A DNA stretch of 64,000 nucleotides from Polyangium jinanense (GCF_028435365.1 NZ_JAGTJJ010000056.1:17083-81082); one strand, 5' to 3'; positions 43,775 to 53,085 are shown, counted from the first letter of the stretch. Notes: generated by a model from the letters alone, not told the origin. Numbers and translations: made by a program.

Positions 43775-44233
43775 TCACCAGCTCTGAGCGCCCGCGACCT
43801 GCCGTGTCGTGACATTCACGCGGTTGAACATGTTGATGAGCCCGATGTAGAGGACGAGCTGGGCCAACGCTTGTTCGTCGAAGTGGCGGGCGGCCTCGTT
43901 CCAGACGTCGTCGGGGACGGCGTCGGCGCGGTCGGCGAGGCGGGTCTCGGCTTCGGCCAGCGCGAGTGCCGCGCGCTCGGCTTCCGTGAAATAGGGGGCA
44001 TCCCGCCAGCCGGCGAGCACGAGTAGGCGATCGTCCGGCTCGGCCCCCTTCTTCTCCTGACGGGCATGCATGTCGAGGCACACGGCGCAGCCGTTGATCT
44101 GGCTGATGCGCGCGTGGACCAGGCCGAGTGTTCGCGGCGGTATCTTGCCGTTCTGCAGACTTTTCACGAGCGTCATGATGGGCTGCATCGCCTCCGGAAC
44201 GAGCGTCGCCGGGTTCTTCAGTCGTGCTTGCAT
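43775..44233 (-). CDS. Carboxymuconolactone decarboxylase/AhpD-family protein
   Basis: The product is 152 residues. 'INGCAVCLDMHARQEKKG' holds the peroxidase-type C49-x2-C52-x3-H56 of the AhpD/CMD superfamily, and 'LLVLAGWRDAPYFTEAERAALALAEAET' is the family's second helix pair. These proteins are alkylhydroperoxidase-like reductases, or decarboxylases when aromatic pathways are present (none here). It is divergent from an ECF41-type sigma factor, the conserved partner arrangement of that group, so it is the probable target of that sigma. Confidence 0.88.
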   Translation of the reverse strand: MQARLKNPATLVPEAMQPIMTLVKSLQNGKIPPRTLGLVHARISQINGCAVCLDMHARQEKKGAEPDDRLLVLAGWRDAPYFTEAERAALALAEAETRLADRADAVPDDVWNEAARHFDEQALAQLVLYIGLINMFNRVNVTTRQVAGAQSW

Positions 44234-44250
44234 GACAAATCTCTCCTTCT

Positions 44251-44277
44251 GGTCACATCCGGGCCCGCTCGCCCGTC
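44251..44277 (+). promoter_or_regulatory. ECF41-type promoter
   Basis: GGTCACA (44251-44257), 16 bases, CGTC (44274-44277) matches the reported ECF41 consensus TGTCACA-N16-CGTC with one change. It lies on the plus strand about 30 bases before the ECF41 sigma gene. CGTCAC-TGAT-GTGACG (44274-44289) overlaps its -10 as a perfect palindrome. Confidence 0.6.
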
Positions 44278-44306
44278 ACTGATGTGACGAATCGCAGAAC
44301 GAGGAC

Positions 44307-45173
44307 GTGACGGTGACGAACGAAAAAAATCTCATCGGCCTTTTCGAGGAGAGCCGGTCGCATCTCCGCGCGGTGGCGTATCGCATGCTGGGATCGCGGA
44401 GCGAGGCCGATGACGCGGTTCAGGAGACGTGGCTTCGGCTGTCACGAGCAGAGACAAGCGAGGTCGAAAACCTTCGCGGTTGGCTTACGACCGTCGTCGC
44501 GCGGGTGTGTCTCGACATGTTGCGCTCGCGGAAGGCCCGGGCGGAAGATGGCGACGTCGTGCCGGAGGAGGCGACCTCGAATGCGGAGGATGAGGCCGTG
44601 CTGGCCGATTCGGTCAGCATCGCCTTGCTCGTGGTCCTCGAGACGCTCGAGCCCGTGGAGCGGCTCGCGTTCGTGCTTCACGATTTGTTCGGCGTGTCGT
44701 TCGAGCAGATCGCGCCGATCGTCGGACGTTCGGAGGTCGCCGCGAGGCAGCTCGCGAGCCGGGCGCGGCGGCGCGTGCGTGGCGCGCCCGAACGCGATGA
44801 GGCCGAGCTTGCGCGACAGCACGATATCGTCAAGGCGCTTCTTGGCGCGCTTCGAGCGGGCGACGTCGAGGCCGTCGTCGCCGTTCTCGATCCGAACGTC
44901 GTCGTCCACGGGGGCGGTGCGGGCGGTCGGGCGCGCGAGATCCGAAGCGTGCGAAACTTGGCCAGGTCGGCTATCGGGTTCGCGAGGACGGCGCATGCAT
45001 TCGACACCGCCGAACCCGCGCTCGTCGACGGCACCGTCGGCGCAATCTACGCGCCCGGCGGCCGGCTGTCACGCGCGCTTCGGTTGACGTTCGGCGAGGG
45101 GGTCATCACGCGCATCGACGTCATCGACGACGAAGACGGGCTGAAAACGCTCGAGATCACGACACTCGGCTGA
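44307..45173 (+). CDS. ECF41-type sigma factor with SnoaL-like C-terminal domain
   Basis: The product is 288 residues from a GTG. Regions 2 and 4 are complete ('RSEADDAVQETWLRLSR', 'LRGWLTTVVARVCLDMLRSRK', 'VSFEQIAPIVGRSEVAARQLASRARRRV'). Residues ~170-288 form the SnoaL/NTF2-like extension that regulates ECF41 sigma factors in cis instead of an anti-sigma ('LARQHDIVKALLGALRAGDVEAVVAVLDPNVVVHGGG'-type, about residues 168-210). It is divergent from the AhpD/CMD gene, its expected target. The pair is flanked by recombinase remnants. Confidence 0.9.
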   Translation: MTVTNEKNLIGLFEESRSHLRAVAYRMLGSRSEADDAVQETWLRLSRAETSEVENLRGWLTTVVARVCLDMLRSRKARAEDGDVVPEEATSNAEDEAVLADSVSIALLVVLETLEPVERLAFVLHDLFGVSFEQIAPIVGRSEVAARQLASRARRRVRGAPERDEAELARQHDIVKALLGALRAGDVEAVVAVLDPNVVVHGGGAGGRAREIRSVRNLARSAIGFARTAHAFDTAEPALVDGTVGAIYAPGGRLSRALRLTFGEGVITRIDVIDDEDGLKTLEITTLG

Positions 45174-45396
45174 CGCGGCTGTCGCGGACGTGATCTCGTC
45201 CGCCCCTCCCCCTCAAATCCGTTACGAGCCCTCTGCAAGATCTCCGAACCAGGCTCCGCTGACTGCCCACCCGATGGGACACCCCGGCGCGGCGAAACTC
45301 GCGCTCTCTCGTAGCGTTTCCGAACGTGTTGGTGCGGGCTGCCTCGATGTAGCCGACGAGCGGCTCAAGACCTGGGGTCAAGCACTCGCGGAGGAG
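45174..45396. other. Intergenic, nothing recognised
   Basis: No gene, hairpin terminator or repeat stands out between the ECF41 stop and the recombinase fragment. Confidence 0.35.
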
Positions 45397-45734
45397 CGGG
45401 TCTTGCGGAGATCCCGATCGCCAGGGAGCTCGCCCGGCTCCTCGCCCCCATCGTGAAGAAGGGACCGCGGGAGGCGCACGTCGCCCTGAACGACCACGGC
45501 AAGCCGTGGGGCCAGTTCGGGATCGACCAAGCGTTCGAGCACGTCTGCCGTCGGGCGGGCCTAAGCGGGTGGTCGGTGTACTGTATCCGACACGACGCGA
45601 TCACCTCGTGGCTCTGCGCTTGCAGCCCTGTCCACGTTGTCCAGCGGATGGCAGGTCACAAGCACCTGGCGACCACCCAGAAGTACGTGCACTTCCCTGG
45701 CAGTCTGACGGGCGCTCAACCTCGCGGTGTGTAA
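45397..45734 (+). pseudogene. Tyrosine recombinase remnant, copy 2
   Basis: Only the 3' third survives: a lead-in 'EIPIARELARLLAPIVKKGP' (which fills part of the block missing from copy 1), then 'HGKPWGQFGIDQAFEHV', the 'GWSVYCIRHDAITSWL' region and 'AGHKHLATTQKYVHF'. The C-terminus differs from copy 1. About 250 bases are nearly identical to 43382-43630, in direct orientation 2.07 kb apart. Confidence 0.8.
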
Positions 45735-45760
45735 CCACGCGGAATCAAACAATAAACGCC

Positions 45761-45808
45761 TGGATCCGCCTTCGAGATTCGAACGCGAGACCTACGATGT
45801 ACGAAACC
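45761..45808 (-). other. tRNA 3'-half-like sequence, possible relic attachment site
   Basis: Read on the minus strand, this contains an anticodon-arm-like stretch, then a T-arm with TTCGAAT in the loop and a T-stem with one mismatch, then GGCGGATCCA as an acceptor-like end. The 5' half of a tRNA is absent. Its place just after the recombinase remnant is where a tRNA-targeting element would leave an att copy. Confidence 0.35.
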
Positions 45809-45989
45809 CTTTCCCGCGGTCTCGAGGGCCCCTCGCGAAGTCACGAGAACGACTGCAAAATGAGCGTCGTTCCGGGCACTCTCGCGCATGCGAGGGGGTT
45901 CTTGGAGGTGGACAGGAGAGACAGGATGAGACAGGGCGGGAACGAGTTCGTGGTAACGCTCTGGTAACGGGGGGGGGGCGCGCCCGGTG

Positions 45990-46370
45990 TCACGGCTGCA
46001 CGATGGACTGCTCGAACGCGGCCGTGTCGCTCTCGTGCTGCCACTGGATTCGCGCCTTGTCGTTCGCCCCGAGGAAGGCCTCGCACCCGGCGGACGGAGT
46101 CATCCACGGGACGTCGGCCGCGCATTCATCATCGCGCGTGGTGAAGTCGTCGCGCGTCTTCCAGAGGCTCTTGCCCGCGCGCACGTACTCGTCGGTGATC
46201 TCGATCCGAAGGATGCCCTGGTCGTCGGTCGACGGCGCCACGGGCACGTTCTTCAGCACGTCGCGCGTGCGAATGAGAGGGCCCACGCGTGCTCGCCCGG
46301 AACGTCCATGCTTTCGCGCTCGACGCAGCGGTCGTAGCATCGGTCCTTGGCATCGAAAGTGACGAGAGGA
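45990..46370 (-). pseudogene. Unknown protein remnant, probably frameshifted
   Basis: The minus-strand frame from about 46255 to 45990 ('STDDQGILRIEITDEYVRAG', 'TRDDECAADVPWMTPSAGC', 'NDKARIQWQHESD') looks like a genuine soluble protein end. The matching upstream part ('FDAKDRCYDRCVERESMDV') is in another frame that stops at 46253. Two Cys pairs suggest an exported protein. The 5' end runs into the neighbouring regulator gene on the other strand. Confidence 0.4.
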
Positions 46371-46481
46371 CGCGTTCGCTCATCGCTGCGGCTCCGCCCG
46401 CAGCCCGGCTTGGACCCAAAAGGGCGTCGTACGAAGGATGGGCAGCACGCGCCCGTCGAGGCGACGGCGGCGGCTGCTGCG

Positions 46482-49292
46482 ATGTCGATCCGCTCGCATC
46501 CCCCTTCCCACGCGGACGCCTCCAGTGCGCCCGTGATGGGCGCTCCCAAGCAAGAACGCGCTCTCCGAGGCCGGCCGCGTCTGGGCGAACGCGGGTTCGT
46601 CGGCCGAGGCGCCGATCTCGCCCGCGTCGGGCAGCTCATCGCCGAAGGGGCGCCGCTCGTCACGCTCACCGGCACCGCGGGGATCGGCAAGACCGCGCTC
46701 GCGGCGCGTCTGGCTGCCATGCTCGAGGACCCCTCGCAGGACGAGCCGCTGCGGGTCGGCTTCTGCGACCTCGAAGGTGCGCGCGGGGCCGCCGGAATCC
46801 GTGCCGCCGTCGCGCGCGCGATCGGCGTGCCCGACCCCGAAGGGGCTTTCGAGCACGAATGGATGGAGCGGATGGTCCGCTCGCTTGCGGCGTTCGGGCC
46901 TGCGCTCCTGGTGCTCGACCATTTCGAGCACGTCGTCGAGCACGCGGACGCGACGGTGGGCGCGTGGCTCGCGTGCGTCCCCGAGCTCCAGCTCCTGGTG
47001 ACGAGCCGCGAGCGACTGCGCATCCCGGGTGAGGTCGTGCACGACCTCGCCCCGCTGTCGCTGCCCGAGCGGAACGACCTCGCCGGCAGCGAAGCAGTCG
47101 AGTTATGGATCGCACGCGTCCGCGAGGTCTACCCTTCGTACGACCCGACGCCGGCCGACGCGCCCGTCGTGGTGCGCCTCGTGCGTGAGCTCGACGGACT
47201 ACCGCTCGCCATCGAGCTCGCGGCCGCGCGCTTCGGCACGCTCACGCCGGCCGAGCTGCTCGAGCGTCTCGAGCGGCGCATCGACGTCCTCGGGCGACGC
47301 GGCAAGGCTGGCGGCCGCCAGTCGACCCTGCGCGACGCGATCGACTGGTCGTGGGGGCTCCTTCCGCCCTGGGAGCAGGAAGCCTTCGCGCAGTGCGCGG
47401 TCTTCCACGGCCGCATCAGCGTCGACGCCGCCGAAGCGGTACTCGATCCAGGCGGGGATGACGCGCTCGAGGCCCTTCAGGGGCTGCGCGACAAGTCGCT
47501 CCTGAGTCATGCGCGGTACGACGACCACAAATGCGAGACGGGGCTCACGATGTACCTGAGCGTACGCAAGTACGCCGAGGAGAAGCTCGCGGCATCGGAG
47601 GGACGGACCGCGGTGTTCGAACGCCACACGCGCTACTTCCTCGCGTACGCCGAGCGCTGTGCCGCGCTCACGCGCATCGACCCGAGCGCCGCCGCGCGGC
47701 GGCTGCTCGTCGAGCGCGAGAACCTGCTCGCGGTCGTGCGCCGAGGCCTCTCGTCGAGCTCTCCGAAGGATGTGGAGGCTGCGCTCCGGATCCTCGTGGC
47801 GCTGGAGGAGCCGCGCTGGCACGACGGTTCCCCTTCTGCGCACCTCCTCTGGCTGGACGAAGCGCTCGCACACCCCTCGGTGGCCGAGGTGGATCCACGC
47901 GTCCGCGGCCATGCGCTGATCGCCCGCGGGCGCGTGGCCTGGCGCGTCGCGAGGCTCGACGTGAGCGAGCGCGATTTCGACGAGGCGGTGGCGCTCGCCG
48001 TGCGCGCGAAGGATGCGTCGCTCGAGTCGTTGGCTCGGCGCTTCCTTGCGCTCGTCCTGCTCCTGCGCGGGCGCTTCGACGAGAGCCGCGGCGCCGCCGA
48101 CCACGCGCTACGCCTTGCGATCGACGTCGGCGACCGCCGCCTCGAGGGCCTCGCGTACGCGATGCTCGGATTCGTCGCCCGCCTGCGCGGAGAGCAGCCG
48201 CGCGCGCGGCGACGGGTCGAGCAGGCACTCGAACGCTTCCGCGACGTGGGCGAAGCCCCCTTCGAGCTGAGCATGCGTCTCGAGCTCATGTACGTGCACC
48301 TCGATGCCGGGGAGCTCGAAGCCGCGCGTGCGTACGCCGAGCAGGCGCTCGCCCACTCCCAAGCGCTCGGCCTTGCGCCGCCCCCGCGCTTGCTGCTCGG
48401 CTTGGGGCACGCCGCGCTCGAGGCGGGCGATCCGAGCGAGGCATCGCTTCGATACCGCGATGCCCGGGACGTGGCTCGCGCCGCCGGCGAGCACACGCTG
48501 GAGGTGGCCGCGATAGCGTGCGGAGCGGTCACGCTCTTCGAGCAGGGGCGCCCTCTCGAGGCGCGGCTCGAGCTGCGCGAAGCGCTCCCGCGGGTGCGCA
48601 CGCTCGGCCGCCATGTCTACTCGGGGCTCGTCACGGTCGTCTCGAGCGTGCTCGAGGCCGCGGTCGGCCACATCGACGAGGCGCGCGAGCTGCTCGCGGC
48701 AGCCGAGCGCGATCTCGACGCCGGTGCCGATACGCACCTGCCAGCGCTCGAGATCTGCAAAGGCTTCCTCGATCTGGCCGAGGCCCAACGTGCTCGAACG
48801 AACGGCGACGGCGGGGCCGCCGCCGAGCTCGAAGGCGGCGCCCAGCGACGGCTCGGCGCCGTGCTCGCGACCGCGAACGGCGCGGGCTCTCGGTGGGTCA
48901 CCGAGTTGCGCGTCCTTGCGCGCCTCCTCGGCAGCGCGCTCGCGACACACGCCTCCCCGGCCCCCGCGGCGCCCCGCGTGCTGCGGCTCGATGCCACCGG
49001 CCGCTGGTTCGAGCCGCCGAGCGGTCCACGCGTCGCGTGTGCAAACCGGCCGGTGATGCGGCGCCTCCTCGTCGCGCTCGCGCAGGCCCACCTCGCCGCG
49101 CCGGCTCGCCCGTTCTCGTTCGAGGAGCTGATCGAGATCGGCTGGCCCGGCGAGCGGATCCTGGCGGACGCCGCACGCAACCGCCTCCACGTCATGCTGA
49201 CCCGCATGCGCGATCTTGGGCTGCGCGAGGTCCTTCTCGGGAACGACCTCGGCTACTTCTTCTCCCCCGATCTCTCGATCGATTTCTGCTGA
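46482..49292 (+). CDS. NB-ARC/STAND ATPase regulator with TPRs and C-terminal DNA-binding domain
   Basis: From the ATG at 46482 the product is 936 residues (45 more if 46347 is used). The P-loop is 'LTGTAGIGKTALAARL', Walker B 'ALLVLDHFEHV', and 'QLLVTSRERLRIPGE' and 'LDGLPLAIELAAAR' are STAND/AfsR landmarks. A long helical TPR superdomain follows (about residues 420-800). The last ~100 residues ('FSFEELIEIGWPGERILADAARNRLHVMLTRMRDLGL'-type) look like an OmpR/SARP-like winged helix. It is a likely ATP-dependent transcription activator. The lipoprotein gene 113 bases downstream may be a target. Confidence 0.85.
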   Translation: MSIRSHPPSHADASSAPVMGAPKQERALRGRPRLGERGFVGRGADLARVGQLIAEGAPLVTLTGTAGIGKTALAARLAAMLEDPSQDEPLRVGFCDLEGARGAAGIRAAVARAIGVPDPEGAFEHEWMERMVRSLAAFGPALLVLDHFEHVVEHADATVGAWLACVPELQLLVTSRERLRIPGEVVHDLAPLSLPERNDLAGSEAVELWIARVREVYPSYDPTPADAPVVVRLVRELDGLPLAIELAAARFGTLTPAELLERLERRIDVLGRRGKAGGRQSTLRDAIDWSWGLLPPWEQEAFAQCAVFHGRISVDAAEAVLDPGGDDALEALQGLRDKSLLSHARYDDHKCETGLTMYLSVRKYAEEKLAASEGRTAVFERHTRYFLAYAERCAALTRIDPSAAARRLLVERENLLAVVRRGLSSSSPKDVEAALRILVALEEPRWHDGSPSAHLLWLDEALAHPSVAEVDPRVRGHALIARGRVAWRVARLDVSERDFDEAVALAVRAKDASLESLARRFLALVLLLRGRFDESRGAADHALRLAIDVGDRRLEGLAYAMLGFVARLRGEQPRARRRVEQALERFRDVGEAPFELSMRLELMYVHLDAGELEAARAYAEQALAHSQALGLAPPPRLLLGLGHAALEAGDPSEASLRYRDARDVARAAGEHTLEVAAIACGAVTLFEQGRPLEARLELREALPRVRTLGRHVYSGLVTVVSSVLEAAVGHIDEARELLAAAERDLDAGADTHLPALEICKGFLDLAEAQRARTNGDGGAAAELEGGAQRRLGAVLATANGAGSRWVTELRVLARLLGSALATHASPAPAAPRVLRLDATGRWFEPPSGPRVACANRPVMRRLLVALAQAHLAAPARPFSFEELIEIGWPGERILADAARNRLHVMLTRMRDLGLREVLLGNDLGYFFSPDLSIDFC

Positions 49293-49405
49293 ACCGCCTC
49301 GGAAGCACGATTCTCGGGAGGCACGCGGCTCGGATGTAAGCGGCATGTAAGCGCCCGTGACCGCACGGTGGAAGCGAGCTCGCGCTCGCCGAACCCAGGA
49401 GGACC

Positions 49406-50545
49406 ATGAAGACACGCTCGGGCCTCGTCGCCCTCATCGCGCTGGCGTCCGCCGCTGGCTGCATGATCAACACCCCTCCCAGCCTGCGCGGAGGCGCGTT
49501 CGCCCAGTTTCGCGCGCGCTCTCCCCTCGCGAACGACGAACACATCGTCTTCGCCCCGTCCGAGAACGCGTCCATCCTCGGCCGTGTCCTGCTCGCGCCT
49601 TACGTCACGACCCGGCCGCTCGCCGACCAGCTCGCGCCCAACCCGTGCGCGGACGCTCTCGTCGACGTCGAGCCGCGGCCGGTCCCAGGTGACGTCATCG
49701 AAGACGCGGAGCTCCTCTCCCCGGACGCCGCGCGCGCGGCCGGAGCTCCGGGCGCGTCGCACGTCCACTACCACTTCGACGTGCGCGCGCGCGTCGAGAA
49801 GGCCGCGACGAAGGCCTACACGGAGTGTTGTCAGAGGGCCTCGTGCGGCGTTGGCTATGTTCGCTCGGCGACGCTCGGCGAAGGGGAAATCGCGCTCGCG
49901 AAGCCGACCGCGCCCGGCGGCAATGCGGACGTCGCGTTCGACGAGGGCCCCCATCCGCTCGAGCTCACACACATCGACCGGCGCCATGTACGCGGGTTTG
50001 TCGCGTTCGCGCTCGGCGGACAGGACGCGGCGCCTCCTCTCGCGGCCGAGGCGGAACCCGAGTCCCCGGGAAGGGCGACGTACGATGCGGAGCGCATCGA
50101 GGTCCGCGAGTCGAGCGAGAATCGAGACCAGTTCGAGCTCTGCACGAAAAAGAGCTGCATCACGGAGAACGAGTTCGTGCGCCGTTACGCGAGGCGAACT
50201 GGCTCCCACGAGCTCGACGATTACGTGCGCGATCGTGCGCCGCAGATGCGCGCGACCGGCGTGGTCCTCGGGAGCCTCGGCGTCCTGGCTGCTGCGGTGG
50301 GTGTGGTGATCCTCGCCACCGACAATCCCGCGGTGCCCGATCGACGCATACCCGCCGTCGGAGGGGTCATGCTGGGCATCTCGGTCCCGTCGCTGGCGGC
50401 GGGGATCGGGCTCCTCGGCGCGCCCTACGACGGATGGAAGTACGACCACTACCTCACGAAGAGCGAGGCGAGGCGCTTCGTGGAGCGGTACAACCGCGCG
50501 CTGCGGAGCGAGGGTGCAGCGCGCGGCGCATCGAACCACGAATGA
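49406..50545 (+). CDS. Lipoprotein with two membrane helices
   Basis: The product is 379 residues; AGGAGG lies just before the ATG and the signal ends 'LASAAGC'. The soluble body has a Cys pair-rich patch ('ECCQRASCGVGY') and a later 'CTKKSC'. Near the C-terminus are two hydrophobic segments ('GVVLGSLGVLAAAVGVVILAT' and 'GGVMLGISVPSLAAGIGLL') followed by a basic tail. No family is recognised. It follows the STAND regulator on the same strand. Confidence 0.8.
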   Translation: MKTRSGLVALIALASAAGCMINTPPSLRGGAFAQFRARSPLANDEHIVFAPSENASILGRVLLAPYVTTRPLADQLAPNPCADALVDVEPRPVPGDVIEDAELLSPDAARAAGAPGASHVHYHFDVRARVEKAATKAYTECCQRASCGVGYVRSATLGEGEIALAKPTAPGGNADVAFDEGPHPLELTHIDRRHVRGFVAFALGGQDAAPPLAAEAEPESPGRATYDAERIEVRESSENRDQFELCTKKSCITENEFVRRYARRTGSHELDDYVRDRAPQMRATGVVLGSLGVLAAAVGVVILATDNPAVPDRRIPAVGGVMLGISVPSLAAGIGLLGAPYDGWKYDHYLTKSEARRFVERYNRALRSEGAARGASNHE

Positions 50546-50572
50546 CGCCGCGCACGATGCAATCGTGTCCCC

Positions 50573-51991
50573 TCAAGGTGATAGAAACGTGAGCGAGTAT
50601 GCGTAATCGGTGCACTCGTTCACGCCGGGCTGATCGACGTAGACCAGATAGCTCGTCAGCGTGCTCCCGCCTGCGGTGCATTCGAGGTGCATCAGCACGT
50701 CAGCGCCCTGGTTGCAGCAGGCTTCCATGCCGTCCAGCGAGTAGTATTGCCCGTCCTGGCACTCGAGGATGTCCGGGATCTCCTTGGCGGCGCAGCGCGG
50801 GATGATGCAAAACCACGTCGTGGGTTTGGTCGCATAGGCCTTGAGCCACGGCTTGGCTGGGCCGGCGCAGACGTCAATCCCGTTCGGGTACGAGTAAATG
50901 TCGATGTCGGTCTCGCCATCGAGCACGCCGGCGCGTGTGTCTTCCGTGACCGGGCTGCAGCTTATGTCGGCCGCAATCTTGGTCGCCGTGTCTTTGGTAT
51001 CGTTCGGCTCGGGGTTCAGGTCGTCGTTGCAGACGGGCCCCCCGCCCGAACCCCCCGAACCCCCCGCGCCCGAACCTCCCGCGCCTCCCGCGCCCGCACC
51101 TCCCGCGCCGGAGCCGCCCGCGCCACCGGTGCCGGAGGACGACGACGAGCCGCCTCCGCCGCCGCCGGCCCCATTGCCTTCGCACGTCCCCACCTTGGCC
51201 TCATCGCCGCTCGTGGGCGCGCCGAACGTCGACACCTCGGCGGCCATCGCGAGGCTCGTGGTGCCGAGCGCGAGGTCCGCCGTGAACTTGGGGATCTCGA
51301 ACGTCTTCGTGCCGACGAAGGGCACCTCGATCTCGATGCTCGGCTGGATGATGAGCGACCCGCCGCGCACGACGTCGCCTTGGTAGGCCACGTCGGTCCC
51401 GTCGATCGCGGCGCAGGTGCCGGTGAAGCCGATCTCGACGAAGCTACCTTCCTCGACCTCGAGGACGAGCGAGCCCGGGATGCTTCCGGGCAGCGGGATC
51501 TTGGGCAGTCGCACCGGTGGGATCAGCGCCTGCGTCGTGATGCCCGTCCCGATCGAGAACGGGTCGAAAGCCGTGCTCCCTTCAAAGGTGATCTCGACGT
51601 TCTCGAGGCCGGGGATCGGGCCGTCGTAGGAAGGCAGATTGTCGATATCGACCTTGAGCGTGCCCACCATCGAAAAACCACCGGACAGCGCGACCTTGCC
51701 GCTGCCCGGCATGCCCGTGAGCTTGGGCTCACTCTTCGATCCGCTTGGCGCCGCCTTGGCGTCCACCGTCGCCGCGCCCTTTGCGGAGAGGTCGAACGAC
51801 GCCTGCACGGGCGAGCCGCTCGGCTGCAGACCCGTGGAGTATGCGAATCCGGGGAGGAGGTCGGCTTCTCCGTGCAGGGGCAACGCGACGACCTCCGACA
51901 CAGCCGACGCGGGGTCGTCGTCGCCGCCACAGGCGCCGATCAAAGCGAGGAAACTGCCGGCGACGAGGAATAAGCTCTTGCGGACCGTCAT
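50573..51991 (-). CDS. Large surface lipoprotein
   Basis: The product is 472 residues with lipobox 'LALIGAC'. Residues ~20-265 are a beta-rich domain ('ALSGGFSMVGTLKVDIDNLP', 'PPVRLPKIPLPGSIPGSLV'), then a Gly/Ser/Ala linker (about 270-315) and a C-terminal Cys-rich domain of ~150 residues that begins 'NPEPNDTKDTATKIAADI', a motif often seen before PPC-like or calcium-dependent surface domains. It converges on the preceding lipoprotein gene. The role is unknown; cell-surface binding is a reasonable guess. Confidence 0.8.
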   Translation of the reverse strand: MTVRKSLFLVAGSFLALIGACGGDDDPASAVSEVVALPLHGEADLLPGFAYSTGLQPSGSPVQASFDLSAKGAATVDAKAAPSGSKSEPKLTGMPGSGKVALSGGFSMVGTLKVDIDNLPSYDGPIPGLENVEITFEGSTAFDPFSIGTGITTQALIPPVRLPKIPLPGSIPGSLVLEVEEGSFVEIGFTGTCAAIDGTDVAYQGDVVRGGSLIIQPSIEIEVPFVGTKTFEIPKFTADLALGTTSLAMAAEVSTFGAPTSGDEAKVGTCEGNGAGGGGGGSSSSSGTGGAGGSGAGGAGAGGAGGSGAGGSGGSGGGPVCNDDLNPEPNDTKDTATKIAADISCSPVTEDTRAGVLDGETDIDIYSYPNGIDVCAGPAKPWLKAYATKPTTWFCIIPRCAAKEIPDILECQDGQYYSLDGMEACCNQGADVLMHLECTAGGSTLTSYLVYVDQPGVNECTDYAYSLTFLSP

Positions 51992-52356
51992 GTCTGTCTC
52001 CGTTGGGTTGAAGGGGCGGAGCGCGCGTCGGCGACGGTGGATACCCGCAGCCGATGTTGCTCGCGATCCGGTCGGCTCAGACCTGACCCGAAGGCGGCTG
52101 CGAAGGAACTTACATGCGGCTTACATCGCCATCGTTGAGCATGAGGGATGGGAGTTGCTCCACGGAATCAACCTCAATGCTGCCCCCTCTTTTACGAGGT
52201 TCCACATTGTGGCCATGCCCGAACTTCGTGAAGCCGCTATTCGACGATGCACCGAGCTCCGGCTCTGCTCCGGAAACGGGACGGAGAAAAACCCATCACC
52301 CGATCCCGGGGCGCGCCCTGTCTTTCGACACACGTCCGGGACTGCGAGGACACGTC
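51992..52356. other. Intergenic, no convincing gene
   Basis: This region lies upstream of the minus-strand lipoprotein. It has a less GC-rich patch near 52110-52230 but no long frame with neighbour-like codon usage and no obvious hairpin. Confidence 0.35.
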
Positions 52357-52548
52357 TCATGACTCAGTTCGGAAGAACAGCAGGAGCTCGAGAAGTCGTT
52401 CCCTCGGCATCCCGACGCGGAGCTCGAACTCCCAGTCTTCCAGAGCCTGATCGGTCTCCCGCAATGCCGATCTGATGATGGCCAGATCGTCGACGGACAT
52501 CAGAACGCGAACCGAGTCAGGACCGAGTCGCTCGATCTTTCTATTCAT
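52357..52548 (-). CDS. Small unknown protein
   Basis: The product is 63 residues, acidic and helical: 'MNRKIERLGPDSVRVLMSVD' followed by 'LRETDQALEDWEFELRVGM' and a C-terminal 'LLELLLFF'. It has no signal peptide. Similar one-domain proteins occur scattered in myxobacteria without known function. The start is chosen at the ATG that begins the well-patterned region. Confidence 0.55.
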   Translation of the reverse strand: MNRKIERLGPDSVRVLMSVDDLAIIRSALRETDQALEDWEFELRVGMPRERLLELLLFFRTES

Positions 52549-52550
52549 GA

Positions 52551-52915
52551 TCACTGAAATAGTTGATCCGCCAAGGGACGAGAAGGGCGTCGCGAGGTGG
52601 CAGGGCGCGCCGCCCCTACCGGGTCCGGGCATCCGGAGCCGCGGCAAACGGCTTCGCGAGGTTCGGCGAGACGTGGGGCGGAGGCGTCGGGGCAGGCGTG
52701 TGCGAGGGCGCGAAGCTCGCCGCGCGCGGGGTCGAAGGTGTCGAGGCGGCGGGTGCAGACGCGGAGCACCTCCTGCAGATGTCCTCGCGGTCGGCCTCGA
52801 CGTGGGTCCAGCGGCGGAGCCAGCGCAGAATGTCCGGGCGGAGGGCGAGGAGCTGCGGGAGGAGTTCGTCCGGGCGAACGGTGGGGGGAGAGGGACACGG
52901 GAGCGGCATGCTCAT
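52551..52915 (-). pseudogene. ECF sigma factor remnant
   Basis: The first frame holds a sigma region 2 start ('LLALRPDILRWLRRWTHVEADREDIC'-type). The continuation 'QEVLRVCTRRLDTFDPARGEL' is in another frame, so a shift lies near 52790. Region 4 is missing. It is a decayed, 3'-truncated sigma gene. Confidence 0.6.
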
Positions 52916-53085
52916 ACCCAGGGTCTGCGCAGGCGGGGGTGGAAAGGGTTCACAGAGAGGGAGAAATAAAGCCTCCGTGAAATTCTTCACCGATCCGATG
53001 CGCGGGCAACATGGGGGATAGCGAGAAGTTTGGAGCCTTGCCCTCGTCGTGTATCTTTGGCAGCCCTCTCACGGAACAGGTCATC

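Noticed and set aside
43775..44233. True carboxymuconolactone decarboxylase of the protocatechuate pathway
   Set aside because: No aromatic catabolic genes are nearby, and the CxxC/His pattern together with the ECF41 partner points to the AhpD-like redox group.
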